From Pseudomonadota bacterium (GTDB taxonomy: Bacteria > Pseudomonadota > Gammaproteobacteria > Burkholderiales > Gallionellaceae): 16,555 nt of DNA. Shown in pieces: positions 7,377 to 14,695 of this stretch. The notes under the pieces were generated by a model. That model was not told the DNA's origin, searched no databases, and saw only the letters and a program-made list of their open reading frames with translations. The DNA lies in the NCBI GenBank assembly GCA_021783855.1, contig JAJXTL010000053.1, positions 1 through 16,555 on the forward strand, in the 5' to 3' direction. The position numbers and the translations under genes are program-made. The first letter of the stretch is position 1; each line of letters begins with the position of its first letter.

Positions 7377-8672
7377 TTATTGCAACGCTGCCAGCCTATG
7401 CCGGATTTCCGGAAACAGCGGTCGCGCTGCTATCTCCGGCTGTCCGCTGCATCGATGCAATTCCCTCAATGCAGCAGGCACAGGCGCTGTGCAACGCACG
7501 AGCAATTCTTCCAACAGACAGGAAAACGCGCGCACTTCGATGCGCTGTAGCGTCTCGGCATGCCTCTCACCTGAAATGAAGGACGCCGCGCCAAAGTCGC
7601 CGAGCAGGCAATCACCCTGTCCATTCCACAGTATATTATGCGCGTATAAATCGCCATGCATGATACCCCGTTCATGCAGGTGTGCCGCTGCGGATGCGAC
7701 ACCTTGCGCGATCGCCAGTACGTCACCCGGAGAAAACCTTGTATCGGCAGGATAAATGTCTCTGGTGCAGGATTCAAGACTGGGCGGGCCCGCCAGATTG
7801 ACGAAACTTTCATCCACCAGCGGCATCACCAATCCTGCCGCCCCATCAGGATGCCCGCTGATTTTACCCGTTGCACTAATCAAGTTAGGATGTTCGCCTG
7901 CCGCGAGACACGCCGCCTTTTCACTGCGCGGCAATCCGTCGCTGGTAACCGCTCCTTTGAACAGCTTGATGGCAACCGGTGTCACGCCATCCGATGTTTG
8001 CCAGTCGGCCTTATGAATAATCCCTGATGCGCCCTCGCCCAGCTTGAGCCGCAACTCGAATTCACTCCAGGGAACAGGGGAAATAGACTGTTTTGATGTC
8101 GCCTCGACCGCGTCGATGAAGGGATTTCCCGCAAAAGCCAGCCATGCCAGACGCGGCATGGACAACAACCAGTCAGGTAGCTTTTCAAAACGGTTGGCTG
8201 ATATGCGCAGCAACTCCAGATTACGGCAGTCAGCCATCTCGCCTGGCAGGTGCTGCAACCGATTACCCGCCAGCATGAGTTTCTGCAAGCGGTCGCAGCG
8301 CCCCAGCTCTTCCGGCAGGGAATTTAAATGATTATCGGTGAGTATCAGCCAGCGCAACGCGGCGGGCAGCGATGCGGCGGGCAGGCTTTGAATCTGGTTG
8401 GCCTTGAAACCCATCATCTCCAGATGCTGACATGCACCCAGCACCTCGGGCACATGAGCAAACCGATTGTCCGAACAGAAGATCACCCGTAATTTATGCA
8501 GCCTGGGCAAATCATCCGGCAGAGACGACAACGCATTGCCTGAGAGGTTTAGTATCTCAAGCGATTCCGCCAGATCGTAAATTTCGTCGGGGAAGTGCGT
8601 CAGGCTGCATGACAAGTCCAGCCGTTTGATGCCTGCCAGTTTCCCGCTGCGCAATAACGCGAGTGTGTCCAT
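7377..8672 (-). CDS. leucine-rich-repeat protein kinase
   Basis: The 431-residue protein joins two domains. Residues about 14-185 are leucine-rich repeats with the LxxLxLxxNxLxxLPxx pattern (LEILNLSGNALSSLP, LRWLILTDNHLNSLP, LQKLMLAGNRLQHLP). Residues about 203-431 are an Hanks-type kinase: glycine loop LGEGASG (211-217), Lys236 in VAIKLF, HGDLYAHN (339-346) with Asp341 and Asn346, and DFG (359-361). HGD replaces the usual HRD. No signal peptide or membrane segment is seen, so it should be cytoplasmic. I start it at the ATG at 8670-8672: a longer frame would run through a repeat and into the next gene. No Shine-Dalgarno precedes this ATG; a GAGGATTGAG repeat lies there. Substrate unknown. Confidence 0.88.
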   Translation of the reverse strand: MDTLALLRSGKLAGIKRLDLSCSLTHFPDEIYDLAESLEILNLSGNALSSLPDDLPRLHKLRVIFCSDNRFAHVPEVLGACQHLEMMGFKANQIQSLPAASLPAALRWLILTDNHLNSLPEELGRCDRLQKLMLAGNRLQHLPGEMADCRNLELLRISANRFEKLPDWLLSMPRLAWLAFAGNPFIDAVEATSKQSISPVPWSEFELRLKLGEGASGIIHKADWQTSDGVTPVAIKLFKGAVTSDGLPRSEKAACLAAGEHPNLISATGKISGHPDGAAGLVMPLVDESFVNLAGPPSLESCTRDIYPADTRFSPGDVLAIAQGVASAAAHLHERGIMHGDLYAHNILWNGQGDCLLGDFGAASFISGERHAETLQRIEVRAFSCLLEELLVRCTAPVPAALRELHRCSGQPEIAARPLFPEIRHRLAALQ

Positions 8673-8676
8673 TTTT

Positions 8677-8706
8677 GAGGATTGAGAAACGAGGATTGAG
8701 TAAAGC
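8677..8706. repeat. GGATTGA repeat, copy 2
   Basis: GAGGATTGAG occurs twice (8677-8686 and 8691-8700) with AAAC between, followed by TAAAGCG. This GAGGATTGAGTAAAGCG core matches copy 1 (GAGGATCGAGTAAAAGCG) and copy 3 read on the minus strand (GGATCGAGTAAAATACG). It fills the space between the LRR kinase start and the stop of the amidotransferase gene. Confidence 0.65.
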
Positions 8707-8724
8707 GTCGCGATGAGTCGACGG

Positions 8725-9426
8725 CTAGGAATTAAAACCGCTAATCCATTGCGTGTATAAGCGCTCCGCAACTTCGTTCAGATGCGGCAGTTTCAGCGGC
8801 GCTTGCTGCTGCATTTCATCTGCCGTCTGCACCGCAGAGCTGGTTCGGCTGGCTGCAATTTCATCCGCTCCGACTTGGCACCATGCAGCGATCATCTCTG
8901 CGGTCATTTCGATATGGCATTGCAAGGCCAGATGCGGACCGATGGCGTAGCCCTGATTGACGCAATACGCACTCGCGAGCAGGTGGACTGCGCCGTGCGG
9001 CAGCGTGAAGGTTTCACCGTGCCAGTGGAAAGCCTCAAAGGTTTTAACGTCGCCAAACCAGCGATGCGCGCTGTCGCTGACCGTCACCTCACCCCAGCCG
9101 ATTTCCACAACCGGATTGCGAGACACCACCCCTCCCAGCGCTTTTGAAATAAGCTGTCCGCCCAGACAGTGGCCGAGCACAGGCAAGTCCTGCGCCACCG
9201 CTGCGCGAATCAGCGCCTGCTCCTGTTCTATCCACGGCAGATCATCGTTCACGCTCATCGGCCCGCCCATGAATACCAGCGCGGAATAGGCCGATATGGA
9301 CTGCGGCACAGCCTCATTCGCATCGATGGCAATCAACCGCCAGGGAATATGATGCGCATCCAGAAACCCGGCCAGGTATCCCGGGCCTTCGGTAGCTGCA
9401 TGGCGAAAAATGGCGACAGGTTTCAT
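8725..9426 (-). CDS. class I glutamine amidotransferase (GMP-synthase-like GATase domain)
   Basis: The 233-residue protein is a free-standing GATase1 domain. It has the nucleophile elbow GHCLGGQ with Cys87, an oxyanion-type MGGPMS motif (53-58) and the His171/Glu173 pair in LQCHIEM, completing a Cys-His-Glu triad. Such domains release ammonia from glutamine; stand-alone members of this subfamily are usually annotated as GMP-synthase-like glutamine amidotransferases, and some act on amines or gamma-glutamyl compounds. No synthetase partner is adjacent. The ATG at 9424-9426 lacks a Shine-Dalgarno because GGATTGA repeats lie directly upstream. The order folE2, this gene, LRR kinase on one strand with short gaps could be an operon. 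The real substrate is unknown. Confidence 0.88.
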   Translation of the reverse strand: MKPVAIFRHAATEGPGYLAGFLDAHHIPWRLIAIDANEAVPQSISAYSALVFMGGPMSVNDDLPWIEQEQALIRAAVAQDLPVLGHCLGGQLISKALGGVVSRNPVVEIGWGEVTVSDSAHRWFGDVKTFEAFHWHGETFTLPHGAVHLLASAYCVNQGYAIGPHLALQCHIEMTAEMIAAWCQVGADEIAASRTSSAVQTADEMQQQAPLKLPHLNEVAERLYTQWISGFNS

Positions 9427-9429
9427 ATC

Positions 9430-9491
9430 AGGATTGAGGATTGAGGATTGAGGATTCAGCGTATTTTACTCGATCCACAATCCTCATTCCT
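9430..9491. repeat. GGATTGA heptamer palindrome, copy 3
   Basis: Three tandem GGATTGA units (9431-9451) plus one GGATTCA face a decayed opposite half (AATCCTCATTCCT, 9479-9491). The outer arms pair at 12 of 13 positions. It occupies the whole folE2-amidotransferase gap apart from a few bases and ends 4 bases before the amidotransferase ATG. Confidence 0.72.
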
Positions 9492-9496
9492 GTTTT

Positions 9497-10294
9497 TCAG
9501 CTCAGGGTTTTGTCCCGCTCAATCAGCGCATAGGCAGAGTGATTGTGGATGGACTCGAAATTCTCGGACTCAACGATATAGGCATCGATGCGCGGGTCGG
9601 CATTGAGCACGGCAGCCACATCGCGCACCATGTCTTCGACGAATTTCGGATTATCGTAGGCGCGTTCGGTGACATACTTCTCATCGGGGCGTTTGAGCAA
9701 ACCATACAGCTCGCAGGATGCCTGTTCTTCGGCCATACGCACCACGTCTTCGATCCACACAAAACTGTTAGCGCGTAGCGTAATGGTCACATGAGAGCGC
9801 TGATTATGCGCACCGCGATCGGAAATCTTCTTGGAGCAGGGGCACAGACTGGTCACGGGAACCAGCACCTTCATCGTGACGCTTGCATGGCCTTCCTTCA
9901 TTTCGCCGATCAGCGTGACATCGTAATCGAGCAGGCTTTGCACGCCGGATACCGGTGCGGTCTTGTTGACGAAATACGGGAAACTCATCTCGATGTAGCC
10001 CGATTCTGCTTCCAGCAATACCACCATTTCGCGCAGGATGCTCTCGAACGACTCCACAGAAATTTCACGTTCATGCCGGTTGAGAATTTCGACAAAGCGC
10101 GACATGTGCGTGCCCTTGAAGTTGTGCGGCAAGTGCACGTACATGTTGAAGGTCGCAATGGTATGCTGCACGCCCACGCTCTTGTCTTTGACCTTGACCG
10201 GGTGTCGGATGCCCTTGATACCGACGCGATTAATCGCAATCTGGCGCAAATCGGCTGAACTTTGTACGTCTGCAATAGGCTTGGGTGTATTCAC
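9497..10294 (-). CDS. folE2: GTP cyclohydrolase I, type IB (FolE2)
   Basis: FolE2 converts GTP to 7,8-dihydroneopterin triphosphate, the first step towards folate and, in many bacteria, queuosine. The 265-residue protein carries the type IB signature TSLCPCSK. Cys151, His163 and Glu205 are spaced as the metal ligands Cys147, His159 and Glu201 of the Neisseria gonorrhoeae enzyme. FolE2 enzymes can use manganese or iron as well as zinc and often replace zinc-dependent FolE when zinc is short. The start is a GTG (10292-10294); no in-frame ATG lies close by and the next internal Met is residue 51. The Shine-Dalgarno (AGAAAG) is weak. A promoter with a perfect -10 box lies just upstream. Confidence 0.96.
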   Translation of the reverse strand: MNTPKPIADVQSSADLRQIAINRVGIKGIRHPVKVKDKSVGVQHTIATFNMYVHLPHNFKGTHMSRFVEILNRHEREISVESFESILREMVVLLEAESGYIEMSFPYFVNKTAPVSGVQSLLDYDVTLIGEMKEGHASVTMKVLVPVTSLCPCSKKISDRGAHNQRSHVTITLRANSFVWIEDVVRMAEEQASCELYGLLKRPDEKYVTERAYDNPKFVEDMVRDVAAVLNADPRIDAYIVESENFESIHNHSAYALIERDKTLS

Positions 10295-10323
10295 GGTATG
10301 CTTTCTATCAGATTTCGGATAGA

Positions 10324-10343
10324 CGGGATTATAACCAATCCCG
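10324..10343 (-). promoter_or_regulatory. folE2 promoter -10 box inside a palindrome
   Basis: On the minus strand a perfect TATAAT (plus-strand ATTATA, 10328-10333) lies about 34 bases before the folE2 GTG. It is embedded in an inverted repeat, CGGGATT (10324-10330) and AATCCCG (10337-10343), with a 6-base loop. No good -35 is visible, which suggests an activator or an operator arrangement. There is no U-run after the hairpin, so it is a poor terminator for dxs on its own. Confidence 0.45.
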
Positions 10344-10349
10344 ACAAAA

Positions 10350-12188
10350 TTACTTGGTTAAGTTGTTATTTATCGCAGCGACGATCCCTGAGGCATCCAG
10401 ACCGCAATCGGCGAGCATCTGCGCATGTTCGCCCTGCTCTATAAACCGATCCGGCAGGCCCAGTTGCAGCAATTTCACACCAGCCAGTGAAAGACATTCT
10501 GCCACCGCGCCACCCGCCCCGCCCTGCACGACATTCTCTTCTACTGTAACAAGCAGTTCATGCTCGCGTGCCATACGCTGCACCAGCTCTGCATCCAGCG
10601 GCTTGACGAAGCGCATATTCACCACCGTCGCATCCAGTTGCTCTCCGGCTGCAAGGGATGCTTTCAGCATCGAACCGAATGCCAGTATCGCCACACGCCG
10701 ACCTTCACGGCGCACTTCGCCACGGCCTACCGGCAATGCCTGCATTTCATCGACAACCGCCACACCAGGCCCCATGCCCCGCGGATAGCGCACCGCGCTC
10801 GGCGTATCGAGCGTAATCGCCGTGTACAGCATCTGCCTGCATTCGTTTTCATCGGACGGCGTCATCACCGTCATGTTAGGGATGCAACGCAGGAATGATA
10901 GATCAAAACTGCCTGCATGTGTCGCGCCATCCGCGCCGACCAGCCCGCCACGGTCTATCGCCAACACCACCGGCAATTTCTGGATTGCAATATCGTGGAT
11001 CAGCTGATCGTAAGCGCGTTGCAAAAAAGTCGAATAAATCGCCACCACCGGCTTGTAACCGTCGCAGGCAAGACCTGCTGCAAACGTCAGCGCGTGCTGC
11101 TCGGCGATGCCCACATCAAAATAGCGTTCATGATATTTGGCGGCAAACTCCTGCATGCCTGAGCCTTCGCACATCGCAGGCGTAATACCGACCACCTTCG
11201 CGTTCAGCGCCGCAATATCGCAAAGCCACTGCCCGAACACCTGGGTATAAGTCGGCTTGCCGGGCAGTTTTTGCACGATCCCGTTATCCCGGTCGAATTT
11301 GTTCACGCCGTGGTATAGCAGGCAATCCTCTTCCGCCAGCGCGTAACCCCGGCCCTTTTGCGTGACCACATGCAAAAACTGCGGCCCCTCAAGCTTGCGG
11401 ATATTGCCCAGCGTATCGATCAGGGCATCCAGATCATGCCCGTCGATCGGGCCGATGTAATTGAAACCGAATTCCTCGAACAAGGTGCCGGGTATCACCA
11501 TGCCTTTAACATGCTCTTCGGCCCGCTTGGCAAACTCCAGCACGGGCGGCATGCCCTTGAGCACTTTCTCGCTGCCGCGCCGCATCGCGGCATAGAAGCG
11601 TCCCGACATCAGGCGGGCCAGATAATTGTTCAACGCTCCCACCGGGCGAGAGATGGACATGTCGTTGTCGTTGAGCACCACCAGCAGATTGGCATTCATC
11701 GCACCCGCATTGTTGAGCGCCTCAAAAGCCATGCCGCCGGTCATCGCACCATCGCCGATGATCGCCACCGCGCGACGAGCAGCACCTGACAATTGCGCGG
11801 CGACCGCCATACCCAGCGCTGCCGAAATCGACGTGCTGGAATGCCCGGTACCGAAGGTGTCATACGGACTTTCTTCGCGCTTGGGGAATCCGGCAATGCC
11901 GCCTGCCATGCGCAACGTATTCATCGCACTGCGACGCCCGGTGAGAATTTTATGCACATAAGTCTGATGGCCGACATCCCACACCAGCCTGTCCTCCGGC
12001 GTGTCATAAATGTAGTGCAAGGCGATGCTCAATTCCACCGTACCGAGATTGGAGGACAAATGTCCGCCGGTCTTGCTGACCGACTCGACCAGAAACTCGC
12101 GCAATTCACGCGCCAGTTGCGTCAGTTGCTCGCGCGGTATTTTGCGCAAGTCTTCGGGACTCTCAACCGTATTGAGTAAAGAGTACAT
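10350..12188 (-). CDS. dxs: 1-deoxy-D-xylulose-5-phosphate synthase
   Basis: Dxs joins pyruvate and glyceraldehyde 3-phosphate, using thiamine diphosphate, to make DXP, the first step of the MEP isoprenoid pathway and a precursor of thiamine and pyridoxal phosphate. The 612-residue protein is near the 620 of E. coli. It has [12 protein letters not shown] (38-49) with His43, the ThDP motif GDGAMTGG (145-152), the catalytic transketolase Glu363 in [14 protein letters not shown], and [15 protein letters not shown] (412-426). I choose the ATG at 12186-12188, which overlaps the ispA stop as TGATG; a TTG one codon earlier is possible. This places it directly downstream of ispA, so the first and a later step of isoprenoid synthesis are made together. 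Confidence 0.97.
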   Translation of the reverse strand: MYSLLNTVESPEDLRKIPREQLTQLARELREFLVESVSKTGGHLSSNLGTVELSIALHYIYDTPEDRLVWDVGHQTYVHKILTGRRSAMNTLRMAGGIAGFPKREESPYDTFGTGHSSTSISAALGMAVAAQLSGAARRAVAIIGDGAMTGGMAFEALNNAGAMNANLLVVLNDNDMSISRPVGALNNYLARLMSGRFYAAMRRGSEKVLKGMPPVLEFAKRAEEHVKGMVIPGTLFEEFGFNYIGPIDGHDLDALIDTLGNIRKLEGPQFLHVVTQKGRGYALAEEDCLLYHGVNKFDRDNGIVQKLPGKPTYTQVFGQWLCDIAALNAKVVGITPAMCEGSGMQEFAAKYHERYFDVGIAEQHALTFAAGLACDGYKPVVAIYSTFLQRAYDQLIHDIAIQKLPVVLAIDRGGLVGADGATHAGSFDLSFLRCIPNMTVMTPSDENECRQMLYTAITLDTPSAVRYPRGMGPGVAVVDEMQALPVGRGEVRREGRRVAILAFGSMLKASLAAGEQLDATVVNMRFVKPLDAELVQRMAREHELLVTVEENVVQGGAGGAVAECLSLAGVKLLQLGLPDRFIEQGEHAQMLADCGLDASGIVAAINNNLTK

Positions 12189-13078
12189 CAAAACTCTCGC
12201 AACACGATGAAATCAGCCAACTCGCGCAAGCGTAGCGCTTCATCGCCAAACTCCGCCAGCGCCTCCAATGCCTCCGCGTGCAGATTTCGAGCCATGTCGC
12301 GCGCGGCAGGAATACCCAACAGCGTGACATAGGTCGGCTTGTCGTTATCGGCGTCCTTGCCCGCAGTCTTGCCTAAAGTCGCAGTATCCGCGCAGGCATC
12401 GAGCACATCGTCGACCACCTGAAAAGCCAAGCCCACACATTTTCCGAAATGATCGAGCATTGACAACCGCTCGGATGAAACCGTCCCGCACTGCGCGCCG
12501 AGCAACACTGCGGCGCGTATCAGTGCGCCAGTCTTGTGTATATGCATACTCTCAAGCTCAGGCAGACTTAACGCACGGCCGACACTCGCCAGATCGATCG
12601 CCTGACCGCCCGCCATGCCGCGCGAGCCGGTGGCTGTCGCCAGCAATTTGACCATTTTCAATTGCAGCGCGGGCTCATCGCAAAGGCAATGTTCTCCCAA
12701 CAATTGAAAGGCCAGCGTTTGCAAGCTGTCGCCCACCAGCAATGCGGTCGCCTCATCATATTGCACATGGCAGGTCGGCTTGCCCCGGCGCAATACATCG
12801 TCGTCCATACAGGGCATGTCGTCGTGTACCAGAGAATAGGCGTGGATCAACTCGACCGCCGCAGCCGCGATATTCACACGCGCAACATCGGCGCCTGCCA
12901 GTTCACCCGCCGCAAATGCCAGCAGCGGTCGCACACGCTTGCCGCCGTCCAGCACGGCATAGCGCATCGCCTGGTGCAGGCGCTGCGGCGCAATATCGGA
13001 CGACGGCAACACCGCGCGCAGCACTTCTTCAAATCGGGACTGGTGGGTCGCTGTCCAGCTGGTAAAATCAGTTCGCAT
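12188..13078 (-). CDS. ispA: farnesyl diphosphate synthase (polyprenyl synthetase)
   Basis: IspA condenses IPP with DMAPP and then GPP to make farnesyl diphosphate, the precursor of undecaprenyl phosphate and quinone side chains. The 296-residue protein has the first Asp-rich motif DDMPCMDDD (86-94) with the two-residue insert of bacterial FPP synthases, the AYSLVHDD context (Tyr81 at position -5) seen in E. coli IspA, GGKRVRP (45-51), and the second Asp-rich motif DDVLD (223-227). The start ATG at 13076-13078 overlaps the xseB stop as TGATG and has a strong GAGGAG Shine-Dalgarno; a GTG one codon upstream is the alternative. It is the middle gene of xseB-ispA-dxs, a common proteobacterial order. 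Confidence 0.97.
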   Translation of the reverse strand: MRTDFTSWTATHQSRFEEVLRAVLPSSDIAPQRLHQAMRYAVLDGGKRVRPLLAFAAGELAGADVARVNIAAAAVELIHAYSLVHDDMPCMDDDVLRRGKPTCHVQYDEATALLVGDSLQTLAFQLLGEHCLCDEPALQLKMVKLLATATGSRGMAGGQAIDLASVGRALSLPELESMHIHKTGALIRAAVLLGAQCGTVSSERLSMLDHFGKCVGLAFQVVDDVLDACADTATLGKTAGKDADNDKPTYVTLLGIPAARDMARNLHAEALEALAEFGDEALRLRELADFIVLREF

Positions 13079-13311
13079 CACAGCTCCTCGCCCGCAGGCA
13101 GTTCTTTCAACATCCCCTCTTCCAGCACTCGCACCTGTTGCTGCGCATCTTCGAGACGACTGCGGCAGAACGCCAGCAACTCCGCACCACGCTTATAAGC
13201 GGCCAATGAATCTTCCAGCGACAGGCGGCCCGCCTCCATATCAGCGACAATCTGTTCGAGCTCGGCCATTGCCGATTCGTAACCCTGGGCTTTCTGAGAT
13301 CTTCCGGTCAT
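13078..13311 (-). CDS. xseB: exodeoxyribonuclease VII small subunit
   Basis: XseB binds XseA to form exonuclease VII, which degrades single-stranded DNA. With the ATG at 13309-13311 the protein has 77 residues, close to the usual 80. The family pattern is clear: FExAxxELEQIV is represented by YESAMAELEQIVADMEAGRLS, followed by LEDSLAAYKRGAELLAFCRSRLEDAQQQV, a helical heptad region. Earlier in-frame starts exist at 13341 (ATG) and 13350 (TTG). I prefer 13311 because the predicted -10 box (TAAAAT, 13340-13345) overlaps the earlier ones. First gene of xseB-ispA-dxs and divergent from the Rieske oxygenase gene; xseA is not in the window. Confidence 0.92.
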   Translation of the reverse strand: MTGRSQKAQGYESAMAELEQIVADMEAGRLSLEDSLAAYKRGAELLAFCRSRLEDAQQQVRVLEEGMLKELPAGEEL

Positions 13312-13339
13312 TACAGTCTTCTGCAGAGGAAAGTGTGTC

Positions 13340-13369
13340 ATTTTACCCAACGCATCCGGTCAGAGCCAA
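13340..13369 (-). promoter_or_regulatory. candidate promoter for xseB-ispA-dxs
   Basis: On the minus strand TTGGCT (13364-13369) and TAAAAT (13340-13345) are 18 bases apart; the -10 matches at 5 of 6 positions. The predicted transcript would start near 13333, leaving about 20 bases before the chosen xseB ATG. It lies in the divergent region shared with the Rieske gene. Confidence 0.35.
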
Positions 13370-13449
13370 TTTTTGTTGCCCTCACCCCTGATTTGGAGGA
13401 AAATCACTCTCTTTCCCGCAACAAACGTATTCGTAAGGATGACGTGGGT

Positions 13450-14547
13450 ATGTCCAATATCGCTACTATAAATCAGCTTAATCCAGCCCAGGTTCAACCG
13501 CCGCTTGGCTGGTACTTCGACCCCAAAATTCTGGAGATAGAACTGCGCGTACTGTTCGAACATGGCCCCAATTATGTCGGCCATGAATTGATGGTACCCA
13601 ATCTGGGCGACTACCAGGTATTGCGCGACGAAGCGCAAATGCTGGTGCGCAACCAGCACGGTGTTGAACTGCTGTCCAATATCTGTCGCCACAGGCAGGC
13701 CACCATGCTGCAAGGCCGCGGCAACGCGAAGCACATCGTCTGTCCGCTGCACCGCTGGACTTACAAGACCGACGGCGAATTGCTGGGCGCGCCGCACTTT
13801 CCGGAAAACCCCTGCCTGCATCTGAACAAGTCGCCGTTGCAAAACTGGAACGGCATGCTGTTTTCCGGCACTCGCGACATCGCACGCGATCTGGCACGCG
13901 TCGGCGTGATGCAGGATCTTGATTTTTCAGGATATATGCTTGATCGCGTACAGGTGGACGAATACGCCTTCAACTGGAAAACCTTCATCGAAGTGTATCT
14001 CGAAGATTACCACGTAGTGCCCTTCCATCCGGGCCTGGGGAATTTCGTGGACTGCGACGATTTGAAATGGGAATTCGGCGAACAGTACAGCGTGCAGACG
14101 GTCGGCATCAAGAATGCCTTGAAACGGGTCGGCAGTGCGGCGTATGGCGACTGGCAGGAACAGGTGCTGCGCTATCACGGCGGCAAACTGCCCAAATACG
14201 GCGCGATCTGGCTGACTTACTACCCGAACATCATGGTCGAGTGGTATCCCGGCACGCTGGTCATCAGCACGCTGGTGCCGAGAGGCGCGGAGGCCTGCAC
14301 CAACATCGTCGAGTTTTATTATCTGGAAGACATCGTGTTGTTCGAGCGAGAATACGTCGAGGCCGAGCAGCGTGCTTATAATGAAACAGCAATCGAGGAT
14401 GACATCATCTGCCTGCGCATGAATCAGGGGCGCCGCTCGCTCTATCAACGCGGCATCGAGGAACACGGCCCGTATCAGTCACCCACCGAGGACGGCATGC
14501 TGCATTTTCACGAGTATCTGCGCCGCAACCTTGCGCCCCACCTTTAA
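13450..14547 (+). CDS. Rieske [2Fe-2S] non-heme iron oxygenase, alpha-subunit type
   Basis: The 365-residue protein has the two domains of ring-hydroxylating oxygenase alpha subunits. The Rieske cluster ligands are Cys79 and His81 (CRH), and Cys98 and His101 (CPLH). In the catalytic domain, NWKTFIEVYLEDYHVVPFH gives His188 and His193, with Asp317 or Asp318 as the likely third iron ligand. The residue three before His188, which bridges the two centres, is Glu185 rather than the Asp of naphthalene dioxygenase, as in carnitine and choline-type monooxygenases. No beta subunit or reductase is adjacent. I start at the first ATG (AAGGA 10 bases upstream); a longer GTG-initiated frame exists. The substrate is unknown. 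It is divergent from the isoprenoid operon. Confidence 0.9.
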   Translation: MSNIATINQLNPAQVQPPLGWYFDPKILEIELRVLFEHGPNYVGHELMVPNLGDYQVLRDEAQMLVRNQHGVELLSNICRHRQATMLQGRGNAKHIVCPLHRWTYKTDGELLGAPHFPENPCLHLNKSPLQNWNGMLFSGTRDIARDLARVGVMQDLDFSGYMLDRVQVDEYAFNWKTFIEVYLEDYHVVPFHPGLGNFVDCDDLKWEFGEQYSVQTVGIKNALKRVGSAAYGDWQEQVLRYHGGKLPKYGAIWLTYYPNIMVEWYPGTLVISTLVPRGAEACTNIVEFYYLEDIVLFEREYVEAEQRAYNETAIEDDIICLRMNQGRRSLYQRGIEEHGPYQSPTEDGMLHFHEYLRRNLAPHL

Positions 14548-14555
14548 AGCAACCC

Positions 14556-14695
14556 GGCATATCTAAAAACCGTAGCGAGCGGCAAGTTCGCAAGGAGTCG
14601 CGCAGTGAATGACGAGACATACCTTACAGGTAGGCGAGGATTGAACGAGCACATGACGCAGCGAACGGGTCGCGCAGCAGGTTTTTAGATATGCC
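14556..14695. mobile_element. 140-bp MITE-like element overlapping the EamA start
   Basis: GGCATATCTAAAAACC at 14556-14571 and its exact reverse complement at 14680-14695 bound a 140-base segment. The inner sequence continues as an imperfect inverted repeat (GTAGCGAGCGG against TGCTGCGCGACC; GTTCGCAAGGAGTCGCGCAG against the region around GCGAACGGGTCGCGCAG). The first ATG of the EamA gene (14691-14693) is inside the right arm. No transposase is present. No matching CTAG-type target duplication is seen. Confidence 0.65.

Noticed and set aside
8673..8771. 33-residue N-terminal extension of the LRR kinase
   Set aside because: It would translate the GGATTGA repeat and overlap the amidotransferase gene by 47 bases; the ATG at 8670-8672 begins just before the first leucine-rich repeat.
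10324..10343. Hairpin considered as a dxs terminator or folE2 riboswitch
   Set aside because: It is upstream of folE2 and downstream of folE2 coding is elsewhere; dxs ends after it on the minus strand, there is no U tract, and it is too short for a riboswitch.
13360..14466. Minus-strand frames of up to 179 residues opposite the Rieske gene
   Set aside because: They are antisense shadows; the plus-strand frame carries all Rieske and iron-binding motifs.
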